Source of the DNA: Streptomyces sp. DSM 15324
Lineage (GTDB): Bacteria; Actinomycetota; Actinomycetes; Streptomycetales; Streptomycetaceae
DNA length: 64,000 nt
Direction of reading: 5' to 3'
Assembly: GCF_001514285.1 (NCBI RefSeq)
Contig: NZ_KQ949023.1
Span: forward strand, 310,001-374,000
Shown here: piece by piece, positions 56,151 through 62,898 of the stretch
Layout: every line of letters begins with the position of its first letter
Numbering within the stretch: the stretch's first letter is position 1
The notes under the pieces: model-generated
What the model saw: only the letters and a program-made list of their open reading frames with translations
Databases searched by the model: none
What the model was told of the DNA's origin: nothing
Program-made: the position numbers and the translations under genes

Positions 56151-57322
56151 GGGTGGAGGGACTCCCTGGACTCGGTGGGCACGACCCGGGGCGCGGGCCT
56201 GGGACGGAGCAGGTCGCGGTACACGTCCGCGACCGCGGCCGCCATGTGCCGCGCATCGTGCGTGGACAGGACGTGGCGGCGCCCCCGCTCGCCGAGAAAG
56301 GCCCGCAGGGGCGCGTCGGACAGCAGCGCGGCGACGGCCCGGGACAGCGCCGCGGGATCACCGGCGGGCACCAGACAGTGGGGGGCGAGCGCGGCCGGCA
56401 GGCTCTCCCGGGCGCCGTCCACCTCGGTCACGACCACCGGCCGCCCGCAGGCCAGCGCCTCCAGCGGGGCCAGCGCCATGCCCTCCCAGCGGGAGGGCAG
56501 CACCACCAGGTCGGCGGCCCGGTACCAGGGGACGGTGTCGTCGACGGCCCCCGCGAACAGCACCGACTCCGGCGCCCCGGCCCGCAGCCGCTCCGCGTCG
56601 GGCCCGTCGCCGACGAGCACCAGCCGCGCCCCGGGCACCTGCCGTACGACGTCCGCCCAGGCCTCGAGCAGCACGTCCTGCCCCTTCTGCCGGCACAGCC
56701 GCCCGACGCACACCGCGAGCGGTGCGGCCGGGTCGACCTCCGGCAGGAGGGCGGCGCGTACGGCGTCGGCGGCCCCGGGCCGGAACCGCTCGGTGTCGAC
56801 GCCGTTGGGTACGACGCTCCACCGGCCGCTGATCCCCGCGCCGAGCCCGGTCGCGCGCTCGGCCTCGCTCACGCACACCAGGCGGCCGGCCCAGCGGGCC
56901 CCGAACCGCTCCCACCGCAGGGCGAGCGCGGCGGTGGCCCCGCCGACCGCCTCGAACGACCAGGCGTGCGGCTGGAACACGGTCGGGATCCGCCCCCGCA
57001 CGGCGAGCCGGCCGGCCAGTCCCGCCTTCGCACTGTGGGCGTGCACCAGTGCGGGGCGTACCTGGTCGAGCAGGCGTACGAGCCGTCGTACCTCACCCGG
57101 CAGCGAGGGCCCGGGGGACCGGGTCGCCTCCCAGCGCCGCACCTGCGCGCCCAGGGCGCCCAGGCCGTCGGCGAAGGGGCTGTCGGGGCAGGCCACGGTG
57201 ACGTGGAGCCCGGCCGCGAGCTGAGCCCGCGTCAGGTCGGTGACGACGCGGGCGACGCCGCCGTCCACAGGCTGGGTGAGATGCAGGACCCGGGTTCCTC
57301 CGTCGGGTTCTGGCTGGTGCAT
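56147..57322 (-). CDS. Glycosyltransferase family 4 (first gene of EPS operon)
   Basis: 391 aa GT-B enzyme. RVLHLTQPVDGGVARVVTDL, VHAHSAKAGLAGRLAVRGR, VVPNGVDTERFRPG, VGRLCRQKGQDVLLEA, LVGDGPDAERL and the E-x7-E region WEGMALAPLEALACGRPV. ATG 57322 with GAGGAAA upstream starts the operon; 110 more in-frame residues upstream are non-coding. The operon runs leftward through eight genes to 47695 with overlaps of 4-14 bp or gaps below 10 bp. Confidence 0.91.
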   Translation of the reverse strand: MHQPEPDGGTRVLHLTQPVDGGVARVVTDLTRAQLAAGLHVTVACPDSPFADGLGALGAQVRRWEATRSPGPSLPGEVRRLVRLLDQVRPALVHAHSAKAGLAGRLAVRGRIPTVFQPHAWSFEAVGGATAALALRWERFGARWAGRLVCVSEAERATGLGAGISGRWSVVPNGVDTERFRPGAADAVRAALLPEVDPAAPLAVCVGRLCRQKGQDVLLEAWADVVRQVPGARLVLVGDGPDAERLRAGAPESVLFAGAVDDTVPWYRAADLVVLPSRWEGMALAPLEALACGRPVVVTEVDGARESLPAALAPHCLVPAGDPAALSRAVAALLSDAPLRAFLGERGRRHVLSTHDARHMAAAVADVYRDLLRPRPAPRVVPTESRESLHP

Positions 57323-57681
57323 CGCGCGGTTTCCTCGCTCGTGGTGGCGCTCGGGACGGGCCGGAACGCGCCGACGGCTTCGTCCGTGTCCCGATGGCCG
57401 CGAAGAGCGCCCCGGTACACGCCGCGTCCCGGTGGAAAACGAGCCTGAACGTCCGCTGGTCACCACCGGGCCGCAACCCGCGCCGAGATCGAACACGTCA
57501 CCGCAACGGCCCATGACGTCGTCATACGCCGGGACGTGCGCCGCCGGAGCCGCCCCGGCCCGCTGATCACCGTGTTCAACACATCGTCGGATGGGCAGAC
57601 CGGCGCGCCCGGGGCCGGGCGGGAGCGGCGCGACCGCGTGGCGATCGAGCACATGGGCGAATCAGTTCACTCCTTTGGCGG
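57323..57681. other. Divergent gap between EPS operon and chaplin gene
   Basis: About 360 bp upstream of the EPS operon. No supported coding frame. A GACGTCGTC patch at 57514 may be part of promoter control. A clear -10/-35 for the EPS operon was not found. Confidence 0.4.
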
Positions 57682-57709
57682 CACAACCCCGGGCGGTACA
57701 GCGCGTTGA
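57682..57709 (+). promoter_or_regulatory. BldN-type promoter of the chaplin gene
   Basis: CACAACC, 15 bp, CGTTGA, 60 bp before the ATG at 57770, the same distance as in rodlin copy 3 and the chaplin at 62130. Confidence 0.6.
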
Positions 57710-57769
57710 CACAGCGCCGGGCATCCCCGCCCGGGTGATTGGTGTCAAAACCCCAAGGAGCACTTCTCC

Positions 57770-58009
57770 ATGTCGCGTATCGCGAAGGGCCTGGTCCTGA
57801 CCTCCGTTGCCGCTGCGGCCGTCGCCGGCGCCTCCGGCATCGCCGCCGCCGACAGCGGCGCGAGCGGTGTCGCCGAGCACTCCCCGGGCGTGCTCTCGGG
57901 CAACGTCGTCCAGGTTCCGGTCCACATCCCGGTCAATGTCTGCGGCAACACCGTCGACATCGTCGGCCTGCTGAACCCGGCCTTCGGCAACACCTGCGTC
58001 AACGACTGA
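57770..58009 (+). CDS. chpF: Short chaplin (ChpF-like)
   Basis: 79 aa. Signal MSRIAKGLVLTSVAAAAVAG to IAAADS, then a full chaplin domain: EHSPGVLSGNVVQVPVHIPV, NVCGNTVDIVGLLNPAFGNT, CVND. Two cysteines. No extension after the domain. AAGGAG precedes the ATG. BldN-type promoter and a strong terminator flank it, so it is monocistronic. Forms part of the amyloid surface layer with the rodlins. Confidence 0.93.
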   Translation: MSRIAKGLVLTSVAAAAVAGASGIAAADSGASGVAEHSPGVLSGNVVQVPVHIPVNVCGNTVDIVGLLNPAFGNTCVND

Positions 58010-58026
58010 CGCCACCCCACGTCCTC

Positions 58027-58066
58027 GTCGAACGGCCGCTTTCCCCCGGGAGAGCGGCCGTTCGAC
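58027..58066 (+). terminator. Terminator of the chaplin gene
   Basis: Perfect 14-bp arms (58027-58040 with 58053-58066), 17 bp after the stop. TTTTTT occurs 12 bp further at 58079. Confidence 0.85.
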
Positions 58067-58161
58067 GTCCGTCATCCCTTTTTTGACCACGCCTCCTGAC
58101 CACTCCTCCTCATCACTCCTGATCACTCCGCCTGACCACTGATCTCGTTGGAAGGAACCCG

Positions 58162-58452
58162 ATGAAGTCCCTCAAGGCCGTCGTCGTCGTCGCAGGGTCC
58201 GTCGTCCTCGCCGGAGCCGCCGCGCCCGCGTTCGCCCACGACACCGCCGACCTCACGCCCACCAGCCTCAACGGCGCCGTGAACACCCTCACCAAGGGCG
58301 ATCTCACCGCCCGGGACGTGATGCCGCTCCAGCAGCAGTCGAACGCCCTCGACACCGAGAACAAGGGCTCCCTGCTGAACGCGGTCAACGGCGCGGCCGG
58401 TGCCCTCAACCAGCACACCAAGCTGCTCGGCGGGCTTCCCCTGAACGGCTGA
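58162..58452 (+). CDS. Small secreted protein of unknown function
   Basis: 96 aa. Sec signal MKSLKAVVVVAGSVVLAGAA to AFAHD, mature part of about 70 residues without cysteine, polar and Leu/Asn-rich (LTPTSLNGAVNTLTKGDLTA, VNGAAGALNQHTKLLGG). GGAAGGA precedes the ATG. It stands between a chaplin and a DUF5949-like gene, each separated by terminators, so it is a separate transcript. No BldN-type motif found upstream. Probably a surface or matrix protein. Confidence 0.75.
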   Translation: MKSLKAVVVVAGSVVLAGAAAPAFAHDTADLTPTSLNGAVNTLTKGDLTARDVMPLQQQSNALDTENKGSLLNAVNGAAGALNQHTKLLGGLPLNG

Positions 58453-58470
58453 CCCTTCCCCTTGCGCGGG

Positions 58471-58496
58471 GCCGGTCCCGTACGGACGGGACCGGC
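58471..58496 (+). terminator. Terminator of the 96-aa secreted protein
   Basis: GCCGGTCCCGT (58471-58481) pairs with ACGGGACCGGC (58486-58496), 18 bp after the stop. Confidence 0.75.
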
Positions 58497-58587
58497 GTCC
58501 CTCGTTCGTGTGGAGCACCCCCGAGGCGTCCCCCGGTCGGGTGAGAACACCCCCGGCCGCCCGCCGCGGCGCTTGTAGGGTCGCGCG

Positions 58588-59091
58588 GTGACCTCAACCC
58601 CAAGCACAACCCGCCCCTTCAGCGTGGCCGACCTGGGCACCCTCGTCGTGATGCCGTGGAGCGGCGAGGCCCCCGACGGCAGTGACATGCCCTATCTGCT
58701 CGCCTACTCCCTCGGTGACGCGGCGGACGGCGGCGCCGAGACCACCGCCGTCGCCATCGAGCGGCTGCTCGCCGACAACGGCCTGCCCGTCGGCGGCGAC
58801 CTCGTGGACGGCGGCGAGCGGCCCAGCCTGCCGGTCACGCTGCTCGTCACCGCCGGCTCCGCCGTCCTGAACATGCCGATGCTCAACGCCCAGTGCGTGC
58901 CGCCGCCCGAGTGGCTCGACGCCGTCGAGGCCCGCGGCTACGCCTACCTCGTCTTCACCACCCGCCCGTGGCCCGACGCCGTCCCCGGCCGGCCCGTCGA
59001 ACCCGAGGCGCTGGCCGCGTTCGCGGGCGCCGAGGAGACCCTCACCGCGGCGGCCCACATCGTGCTGCCCGCCCGCAGTCTGCGCGGCTGA
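58588..59091 (+). CDS. DUF5949-like conserved protein
   Basis: 167 aa soluble protein: FSVADLGTLVVMPWSGEAPD, MPYLLAYSLGDAADGGAETT, LPVTLLVTAGSAVLNMPMLN. The pattern resembles the Streptomyces DUF5949 family from memory. No signal peptide or catalytic motif. GTG 58588. Its stop is 5 bp before the VKOR gene, so the two form an operon. Function unknown. Confidence 0.65.
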   Translation: MTSTPSTTRPFSVADLGTLVVMPWSGEAPDGSDMPYLLAYSLGDAADGGAETTAVAIERLLADNGLPVGGDLVDGGERPSLPVTLLVTAGSAVLNMPMLNAQCVPPPEWLDAVEARGYAYLVFTTRPWPDAVPGRPVEPEALAAFAGAEETLTAAAHIVLPARSLRG

Positions 59092-59096
59092 CACAG

Positions 59097-59717
59097 GTGC
59101 CGGGGGCAGCCGAGCCGGAGTCCGCGGCCCCGGGGGCCGGGCGGGCGGGCACCGGCCGGGGTTTCGCCGTACTCCTCGTCCTGTGCGGCGCGGCCGGGCT
59201 GCTGGCCTCCTGGGTCATCACCCTCGACAAGTTCAAGCTGCTGGAGAACCCGGACTTCGTGCCGGGGTGCAGCCTGAACCCGGTGGTGTCCTGCGGCAGC
59301 GTCATGAAGAGCGACCAGGCCTCGGCGTTCGGGTTCCCGAACCCGATGCTGGGCCTGGTGGCCTACGGCGTCGTCGTGTGCGTCGGGACGAGCCTGCTGG
59401 CCCGGGCCGCCTTCCCCCGCTGGTACTGGCTCACCTTCACCGCCGGATGCCTCTTCGGCGTCGGGTTCGTGACCTGGCTCCAGTTCCAGTCCCTGTACCG
59501 GATCAACGCGCTGTGCCTGTGGTGCTGCCTGGCCTGGATCGCCACCATCGTGCTGTTCTGGTACGTCGTCTCCTTCGACGTACGCCGGGAATTCCTCCCG
59601 GCACCGCCGGCCGTGCGCGCCTTCTTCGCGGACTTCACCTGGGTCCTGCCGCTGCTGCACCTCGGGGTCGTCGGCATGCTCATCCTGACCCGCTGGTGGG
59701 ATTTCTGGACGAGCTGA
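59097..59717 (+). CDS. VKOR-family thiol oxidoreductase
   Basis: 206 aa. Four to five membrane helices. The first loop has GCSLNPVVSCGSVM (loop cysteine pair). The active-site CxxC is in NALCLWCCLAW (CLWC) and Ser/Phe residues line the quinone pocket. Bacterial VKOR proteins reoxidise DsbA-like proteins using quinone and so supply disulfides to secreted proteins. GTG 59097 starts 5 bp after the upstream stop. No DsbA partner is adjacent. Secreted cysteine-paired proteins (chaplins, rodlins) surround it. Confidence 0.87.
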   Translation: MPGAAEPESAAPGAGRAGTGRGFAVLLVLCGAAGLLASWVITLDKFKLLENPDFVPGCSLNPVVSCGSVMKSDQASAFGFPNPMLGLVAYGVVVCVGTSLLARAAFPRWYWLTFTAGCLFGVGFVTWLQFQSLYRINALCLWCCLAWIATIVLFWYVVSFDVRREFLPAPPAVRAFFADFTWVLPLLHLGVVGMLILTRWWDFWTS

Positions 59718-59852
59718 CCGGCTGAACACCGGACGGTCCGACGAAAGGACGTTCTGACGAACGGACGGTCTGACGAACTGCTCGTCGGGCGACTGCGGCG
59801 TGCGGGGGAATTGTGCGCTGGTGGCGATTTCAGGCTCGTTACCCGGTACGGA

Positions 59853-59891
59853 CGTACAGCCGCACAGTCCCACGGCCGTACAGCCGCACAG
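59853..59891 (+). repeat. 15-bp direct repeats upstream of a secreted-protein gene
   Basis: CGTACAGCCGCACAG occurs at 59853-59867 and 59877-59891, 24 bp apart, and ends 32 bp before the ATG at 59924. Could be a regulatory tandem site. Confidence 0.65.
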
Positions 59892-59923
59892 CCGCCGACC
59901 GTGACGAAAGGGCCCGTACCGAG

Positions 59924-60442
59924 ATGAAGCCGACCACCCGAGGAACCCTCGCCGCCGTGCTGACGTGTGTGGCCGCCGCGGCGGGAGCCGCCGCCGCGAC
60001 CCCCGCCGCGGCGATCGGCACGGTCCCCGTCCCCGTCCCGCTGAACGGCCTGGAGAACTCCCTCGGCATGGAACTGCCCGAGGTCGGTGGCGAGATCCCG
60101 CTGCCGACGCCCGGCTCGCCCGAGGGCCCGCGCTACGCCGAGGGCCGGCTGATCCCCGAGCGGGCCGTCCCGCAGCTCCCCGTGAGCGCCGGACTGCCCG
60201 GCGCCGACGTCCGGGCACCCCTGCCGGAGATCCCCGGGAACGGCTTCCAGCATCTCGGTCTGGACGCCCCGGCCACCGACCTGCGCACCCTCGGCCCCGG
60301 TCTGGCCCTCGACGCCCCGCTCACCCCGCCCAACCCGGACAACTTCGGCCTGCCGGAGCCGAAGCTGCCCCAGGCGGGTGTGCTCACCCCGATGGCCCAG
60401 GCCGTCCCTGTCGCCCACCTCGGACTGGGCCAGGGCCTGTAG
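59924..60442 (+). CDS. Secreted protein of unknown function, Pro/Leu-rich
   Basis: 172 aa. Signal MKPTTRGTLAAVLTCVAAAA to ATPAAAIG, then a Pro/Leu/Gly-rich mature part with PVPVPLNGLENSLGMELPEV, several L-P repeats and no cysteine (apart from the signal). ATG 59924 is preceded by AAAGGGCC. Monocistronic, followed by a terminator, just upstream of melC1. No recognised domain. Possibly a matrix protein of aerial hyphae; function unknown. Confidence 0.75.
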   Translation: MKPTTRGTLAAVLTCVAAAAGAAAATPAAAIGTVPVPVPLNGLENSLGMELPEVGGEIPLPTPGSPEGPRYAEGRLIPERAVPQLPVSAGLPGADVRAPLPEIPGNGFQHLGLDAPATDLRTLGPGLALDAPLTPPNPDNFGLPEPKLPQAGVLTPMAQAVPVAHLGLGQGL

Positions 60443-60473
60443 TCCCGAGCGGACGACGACGCCACGCCCACGA

Positions 60474-60497
60474 GCCCGGACGGCCTCCCGTCCGGGC
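60474..60497 (+). terminator. Hairpin terminator before melC1
   Basis: GCCCGGACGG (60474-60483) pairs with CCGTCCGGGC (60488-60497), loop of 4, 31 bp after the secreted-protein stop. Confidence 0.8.
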
Positions 60498-60587
60498 CCG
60501 TCCGTGTGCTTCGGGCGCCCCAAGGTGACCCGGAGGGCCGCCGGGCGGTTACCGCTACGGACAACCGCACACGAGAAGGAGCACCCC

Positions 60588-61088
60588 ATGGTCGTCGACG
60601 TCGACGGAGTACCCGGATCCACGAGGCAGCCCGGGCCGGCCAGGGCCGGTACCCGGCGGGAGACGCTGCGCGGGCTGCTCGGCGTCGCCGCCGGGCTCGC
60701 CCTCGTCCCGGTCGTCGCCGCCGCCTGGCCCGGCCGGGTGGACGACACGGGCGCCGCCTCGCGCACGGACGACGCGGCCGGCACCGGCTTCGACGAGGTC
60801 TACCGCGGTCGCCGTATCCAGGGCGTCCCCACCTCGGCCGGCCGCTCGGCCGTCGGCGGCGCCCAGTGGGAGGTCACCGTCGACGGCCGCCCGCTGCACC
60901 TGATGCGCCGGGCCGACGGCACCTGGCTGAGCATGGTCGACCACTACCGCTCGTACCGCACCCCGCTGGAGGCCGCCCGCGCCGCCGTGGACGAGCTCGG
61001 CCCCGGCGAGATGCTGCGCGAGGGCGACGACCCGGCGTACGGCGGCCACCCGCACGAGATGGGGGGACGCCGTGGTCTATACGCGTAA
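60588..61088 (+). CDS. melC1: Tyrosinase cofactor/chaperone MelC1
   Basis: 166 aa. N-terminal TRRETLRGLLG followed by a hydrophobic core is a twin-arginine signal. The mature part has FDEVYRGRRIQG, VTVDGRPLHLMRRADGTWLS and MVDHYRSYRTPLEAARAAVDEL, the MelC1 core. MelC1 binds apo-MelC2, delivers copper and carries it out through the Tat path. GAGAAGGAG precedes the ATG. It overlaps melC2 by 17 bp. The C-terminal tail (HPHEMGGRRGLYA) is longer than in typical MelC1 because of that overlap. Confidence 0.92.
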   Translation: MVVDVDGVPGSTRQPGPARAGTRRETLRGLLGVAAGLALVPVVAAAWPGRVDDTGAASRTDDAAGTGFDEVYRGRRIQGVPTSAGRSAVGGAQWEVTVDGRPLHLMRRADGTWLSMVDHYRSYRTPLEAARAAVDELGPGEMLREGDDPAYGGHPHEMGGRRGLYA

Positions 61089-61938
61089 GGATGTCAGCAC
61101 CCTGACCGCCGACGAACGCCGGCGGTTCGTGAAGGCACTGCTGGAGATCAAACGGCGGGGCGAGTACGACGAGTTCGTACGGATCCACATCGACTACTAC
61201 GTCTCCGACGGCGAGGGCGGCCTGCGTACGGCCCACATGGCGCCCTCCTTCCTGGCCTGGCACCGGCGGTTCCTGCTGGAGCTGGAGAAGGCGCTGCGCC
61301 GGGTCGACCCCTCGGTGACCGTGCCGTACTGGGACTGGACGCGCAATCGCAGCGCGACCGCCGTGCCCTGGACCGCGGACCTCCTCGGCGGCAACGGACG
61401 CCGTTCCGACCGCCAGGTCACCACCGGGCCGTTCGCCTACGCCACCGGCAACTGGACCCTCAAGGAGAACATCACCGACGGCGAGTTCCTCACCCGGGAC
61501 CTCGGCCGCTCCGCCGGGCCCATCGAACTGCCCACCGCCGCCGAACTGGAGTGGGCCATGAAGGACCCGGTCTACGACACCGCGCCCTGGGACTCGACGG
61601 TCACCGAGGGCTTCCGCAACAAACTGGAGGGCTGGGGCACCGGCCGGGGCAGCGTCGCCTGGCGCAACCACAACCGGGTGCACCGGTGGGTCGGCGGGGA
61701 GATGCTGGGCGGCGCCTCCGTCAACGACCCCGTGTTCTGGCTCCACCACGCCTTCATCGACCTGGTGTGGACCCGCTGGCAGGCCCGCCACCGCGTGCAC
61801 CGCTATCTGCCCGCGGAACCGCCCGGACCGTCGAGCCGGCAGTACCGCCGGGTCGTCTCCCGCAAGGAGAAGCTGCCGCCGTGGAACGTGACGCCGGATC
61901 AGCTGGAGGACCTGTCGGGGATCTACAGGTATGCGTAG
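61072..61938 (+). CDS. melC2: Tyrosinase MelC2
   Basis: 288 aa type-3 copper enzyme. CuA histidines: H39, H55, H64 (RIHIDYY, TAHMAPSFLAWHRRF). CuB: H200 and H204 in NHNRVH and H225/H226 in FWLHHAF. PYWDW is the usual motif. No signal of its own; it travels with MelC1. It oxidises tyrosine to dopaquinone for melanin. GTG 61072 is favoured by TRKDVSTLTADE, which fits the known N-terminus. The last residues and stop lie inside an 8-bp repeat array. Confidence 0.95.
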   Translation: MVYTRKDVSTLTADERRRFVKALLEIKRRGEYDEFVRIHIDYYVSDGEGGLRTAHMAPSFLAWHRRFLLELEKALRRVDPSVTVPYWDWTRNRSATAVPWTADLLGGNGRRSDRQVTTGPFAYATGNWTLKENITDGEFLTRDLGRSAGPIELPTAAELEWAMKDPVYDTAPWDSTVTEGFRNKLEGWGTGRGSVAWRNHNRVHRWVGGEMLGGASVNDPVFWLHHAFIDLVWTRWQARHRVHRYLPAEPPGPSSRQYRRVVSRKEKLPPWNVTPDQLEDLSGIYRYA

Positions 61939-62059
61939 GCAGGTAGGCAGGTAGGCAGGTAGGCAGGTAGGCAGGTAGACCTGTGGGCCTGTGGACCTGT
62001 GAGCCCGAAGGCCTGTGGCCGGTAGATCTGTGGCCGTAGACCTGTGGCCGTAGACCTGT
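61935..62059 (+). repeat. 8-bp and 14-bp tandem repeats at the melC2 stop
   Basis: GTAGGCAG is repeated five times without change at 61935-61974; the melC2 TAG (61936-61938) is in the first unit. Then TAGACCTGTGGCCG-like units (14 bp) occur at 62023-62059. Both arrays lie between melC2 and its terminator and would be transcribed as the mRNA 3' end. Confidence 0.9.
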
Positions 62060-62073
62060 CGGCGGGACAGGCG

Positions 62074-62104
62074 AGAGCCCCGGCGCTCGAGGTGCCGGGG
62101 CTCT
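62074..62104. terminator. Bidirectional terminator between melC2 and chaplin
   Basis: AGAGCCCCGGC (62074-62084) pairs with GCCGGGGCTCT (62094-62104), loop of 9. It serves the convergent melC2 and chaplin genes. Confidence 0.85.
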
Positions 62105-62129
62105 GCCGATGCGTGGGGGGACGCGTGCG

Positions 62130-62477
62130 TCAGTCGCCGTAGCCGGCGCCGCCGCGCTTGCCGCCGCCGTTGCTGGAGCTGCTGCCGTGGCGGTCGTGAC
62201 CGTAGTCGCCGCCGTGCTCCTTGCCCTTGTCGTGGCCGCTGACGTTGGCGCACGTGTTGCCGAAGGCCGGGTTCAGCAGAGCGAGCCCGTTGAGGGTGTT
62301 GCCGCAGATGTTGACCGGGACGTGGACCGGAACCTGGACGACGTTGCCGGACAGGAAGCCCGGCGAGCCCACGGCCGCACCCTGCGCACCCGCGTCCGCC
62401 ATGGCCAGGCCGGCCCCGCTGACCACCACGGCGCCGGTGCCCAGGGCAACGGCCGCCACCTTCGCGATGCGAGACAT
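62130..62477 (-). CDS. chpG: Chaplin with long hydrophilic tail (ChpG-like)
   Basis: 115 aa. Signal MSRIAKVAAVALGTGAVVVS to AMADA, chaplin domain GSPGFLSGNVVQVPVHVPVN, ICGNTLNGLALLNPAFGNTC with two cysteines, and then an unusual 38-residue tail with Gly, His, Lys and Asp (HDKGKEHGGDYGHDRHG, SSSSNGGG). Known ChpG has a short acidic tail; this one is longer. ATG 62477 follows AAGGAG. BldN-type promoter 62 bp upstream. Confidence 0.9.
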   Translation of the reverse strand: MSRIAKVAAVALGTGAVVVSGAGLAMADAGAQGAAVGSPGFLSGNVVQVPVHVPVNICGNTLNGLALLNPAFGNTCANVSGHDKGKEHGGDYGHDRHGSSSSNGGGKRGGAGYGD

Positions 62478-62538
62478 CACGTTCTCCTTTAAGTGATTCG
62501 GTTCGCGCGACAGCAGGGAACGCCGTCGCACATGCCCT

Positions 62539-62566
62539 TCAACGCCGCCGCCCCGGCGGGGTCACG
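62539..62566 (-). promoter_or_regulatory. BldN-type promoter of the tailed chaplin
   Basis: CGTGACC, 15 bp, CGTTGA on the minus strand, 62 bp before the ATG. The closest match to the sigma-BldN consensus in the window. Confidence 0.65.
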
Positions 62567-62619
62567 GCGCTTCGGTCCGGATCACCCTTTTTGAACAGGA
62601 GAGACCTACGGCCGGGTGC

Positions 62620-62898
62620 CTACCCGGCCCGGAGGTGTGCCGCGACGAAGCCGGCGAGCGTGGCGATGGACTCCAGACTGTCCAGGCTCAGGTCCAGCGC
62701 GGCGACGTCCACGCCGAACCGGGCGTCGATCGCGCCGAGCAGGGTCACCCCGGCCAGCGAGGTGAGGGCGATCTCCGGGCCGAACAGCGCGGTGTCCGCG
62801 GGGAGTTCCGCCACCACGCCCGGGTCCAGCCGGGCGGCCTCGGCGATCATCGCGCGCAGTTCCCCCTCCACCGCGGGCGGGTCCTGGATGTCGGTCAC
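62620..62898 (-). CDS. Acyl carrier protein
   Basis: 92 aa acidic four-helix protein. GELRAMIAEAARLDPGVVAE, then LFGPEIALTSLAGVTLLGAI, then FGVDVAALDLSLDSLESIAT. The expected phosphopantetheine serine lies in LTSLAG; the usual preceding Asp is Thr. GTG 62898 overlaps the FkbH-like gene's stop by 4 bp. In FkbH systems the ACP carries a glyceryl unit for polyketide or tetronate assembly. Confidence 0.82.
   Translation of the reverse strand: MTDIQDPPAVEGELRAMIAEAARLDPGVVAELPADTALFGPEIALTSLAGVTLLGAIDARFGVDVAALDLSLDSLESIATLAGFVAAHLRAG

Noticed and set aside
57591..57800. 69-residue plus-strand ORF overlapping the chaplin start
   Set aside because: Overlaps the chaplin promoter and start in another frame and has no signal peptide or motif.
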